DNA from: Acidimicrobiales bacterium
Lineage (GTDB): Bacteria > Actinomycetota > Acidimicrobiia > Acidimicrobiales > Aldehydirespiratoraceae
Direction of reading: 5' to 3'
DNA length: 64,000 nucleotides
Assembly (NCBI GenBank): GCA_041394245.1
Contig: JAWKIR010000002.1
Location: forward strand, 372,001 to 436,000
The position numbers and the translations under genes are program-made. This document shows, piece by piece, positions 63,116 through 64,000 of the stretch. The first letter of the stretch is position 1. Each line of letters starts with the position of its first letter. Below the pieces are notes generated by a model, which worked only from the letters and a program-made list of their open reading frames with translations, was not told where the DNA came from and searched no databases.

Positions 63116-63997
63116 ATGACTGCATGTGACAGGGGAGTGTGGCTGGCGCCCGAGGGGCTGACCGGCGAGCAGATCCGGGCCCTCGGCCCCCGACTCGAGG
63201 GGCTCGGCTACTCGACCCTGTGGGTCGGCGAGACGTTCGGGCGTGATCCGTTCGCCCAGCTCGCCGCCATCGGCGCGGCGACGTCGACCCTCGGCCTGGC
63301 GACGGGGATCGCCAACATCTACAACCGGCATCCCGGTGTGATGCTGCAAGGCGCCAACACCGTGGCGGAGCAGACCGGTGGACGAATGACACTCGGTCTC
63401 GGCGTGTCGAGCCCCGCGATCGTCAACAAGGTCCGCGGCATCGAGTACGACAAGCCGCTCTCGTTCCTGCGCACCTACCTCGATGCGATGGACGAGGCGC
63501 TCTACACGTCGGTGCCTCCGGCCGACCCGGTGCCGCGTGTGCTGGCGGCCCTCGGCCCGAAGATGCTCGAGCTGGCAGCGACGCGTACGGCCGGTGCCCA
63601 CCCGTACAACACCACCCCCGACCACACCGCGATGGCGCGCGAGGTGATGGGGCCTGACGCCGGACTCTTCGTCGAGCAGAAGGTGATGCTCACCGACGAC
63701 GCCGGACTGGCCCGCACGACCGGGGCCAAGGTGCTGAAGTTCTACTCGCGGGCGCCCGGCTACCGGAATGCGTGGTTGGCGATGGGATTCTCCGAGGAGG
63801 ACATCGACGGCCTCAGCGAGAAGCTGGTCGACGGCCTCATCGCATGGGGCGATGTCGACCGGATCGAGGCCCGACTGGCCGAACACGCCGACGCCGGCGC
63901 GACCCACGTCTGCATTCATCCGTTGCACCCCGAACAGGGGCAGGGGGCCGTCGACGACGATGTGCTCGCCGCCCTCGCTCCGGGAGCCGCGTCGTGA
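63116..63997 (+). CDS. LLM-class (probably F420-dependent) oxidoreductase
   Basis: A 293-residue TIM-barrel protein of the bacterial luciferase-like family. GVWLAPEGLTGEQIRALGPRLEGLGYSTLWVGE is the conserved first strand and helix; ATSTLGLATGIANIYNRHPGVMLQGANTVAEQTGGRMTLGLGVSSP is the usual LLM middle; PRVLAALGPKMLELAATRTAGAHPYNTTPDH matches the F420-dependent TIGR03620-like branch. F420 synthesis genes cofD and cofE are encoded at 41181-42811, supporting F420 rather than FMN as cofactor. The ATG at 63116 has TAGGTT 7 bases upstream. The substrate is unknown. The gene is complete; its TGA is three bases from the window end. Confidence 0.5.
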   Translation: MTACDRGVWLAPEGLTGEQIRALGPRLEGLGYSTLWVGETFGRDPFAQLAAIGAATSTLGLATGIANIYNRHPGVMLQGANTVAEQTGGRMTLGLGVSSPAIVNKVRGIEYDKPLSFLRTYLDAMDEALYTSVPPADPVPRVLAALGPKMLELAATRTAGAHPYNTTPDHTAMAREVMGPDAGLFVEQKVMLTDDAGLARTTGAKVLKFYSRAPGYRNAWLAMGFSEEDIDGLSEKLVDGLIAWGDVDRIEARLAEHADAGATHVCIHPLHPEQGQGAVDDDVLAALAPGAAS

Positions 63998-64000
63998 GCG

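Overview
The window is high-GC, very compact DNA from an actinobacterium. Many starts are GTG, neighbouring genes overlap as ATGA or GTGA, and no stretch over about 160 bases lacks a gene. The gene set (coenzyme F420 genes, DUF3499, DUF5719, S-layer-homology and FG-GAP surface proteins, LytR-CpsA-Psr protein, mycobacterium-like mannose-metabolism cluster) best fits the class Acidimicrobiia (Ilumatobacter-like). That placement is an inference from gene content. No rRNA, tRNA, CRISPR, prophage or insertion sequence was seen.

Left part (3-24141) is a cell-surface polysaccharide locus: the end of a polysaccharide pyruvyl transferase, a polyprenyl-phosphate sugar-1-phosphate transferase, an ABC-2 polysaccharide exporter (permease and ATPase), an O-antigen-ligase-like protein, many GT2 and GT4 glycosyltransferases, several large GT-C-like membrane proteins, and a secreted FG-GAP protein with three S-layer-homology domains. 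Its most unusual part is 12261-14495. Two adjacent GT4 genes there have diverged N-terminal halves but share a 661/663-bp C-terminal half that is identical apart from two one-base gaps. This repeat has very different base and codon use from everything around it, an embedded palindrome and G-quadruplex-type tracts.

Middle part (24251-29785) is metabolic: an LpdA-like flavoprotein lacking one redox cysteine, a two-subunit biotin-dependent acyl-CoA carboxylase and the biotin ligase that would charge it.

Right part (29827-63997) mixes nucleotide-sugar synthesis with a conserved actinobacterial neighbourhood. It holds an LCP ligase, UDP-glucose dehydrogenase, UDP-glucuronate decarboxylase, GDP-fucose synthase, three GT4 enzymes, mannose-1-phosphate guanylyltransferase, GalE, CofE, CofD, Gmd, an Rmd-like reductase, a giant GT2/membrane fusion with DUF5719, thioredoxin, FtsH, DUF3499, a CPBP protease, a PTPS-related membrane protein, a GtrA-GT2 fusion, phosphomannomutase, Trm112, an SIS protein, ManA, SahH and an F420-type luciferase-like oxidoreductase. 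Together these can turn fructose-6-phosphate into GDP-mannose, then GDP-fucose and GDP-6-deoxymannose, and UDP-glucose into UDP-galactose, UDP-glucuronate and UDP-xylose. These are the donors needed by the roughly 19 glycosyltransferases in the window.

Two recurring themes: many genes lacking a Shine-Dalgarno have a TANNNT box 6-13 nt before the start codon, which suggests leaderless transcripts; and three one-base frameshifts (two in the first GT4 repeat gene, one in phosphomannomutase) could be sequencing errors or real lesions.
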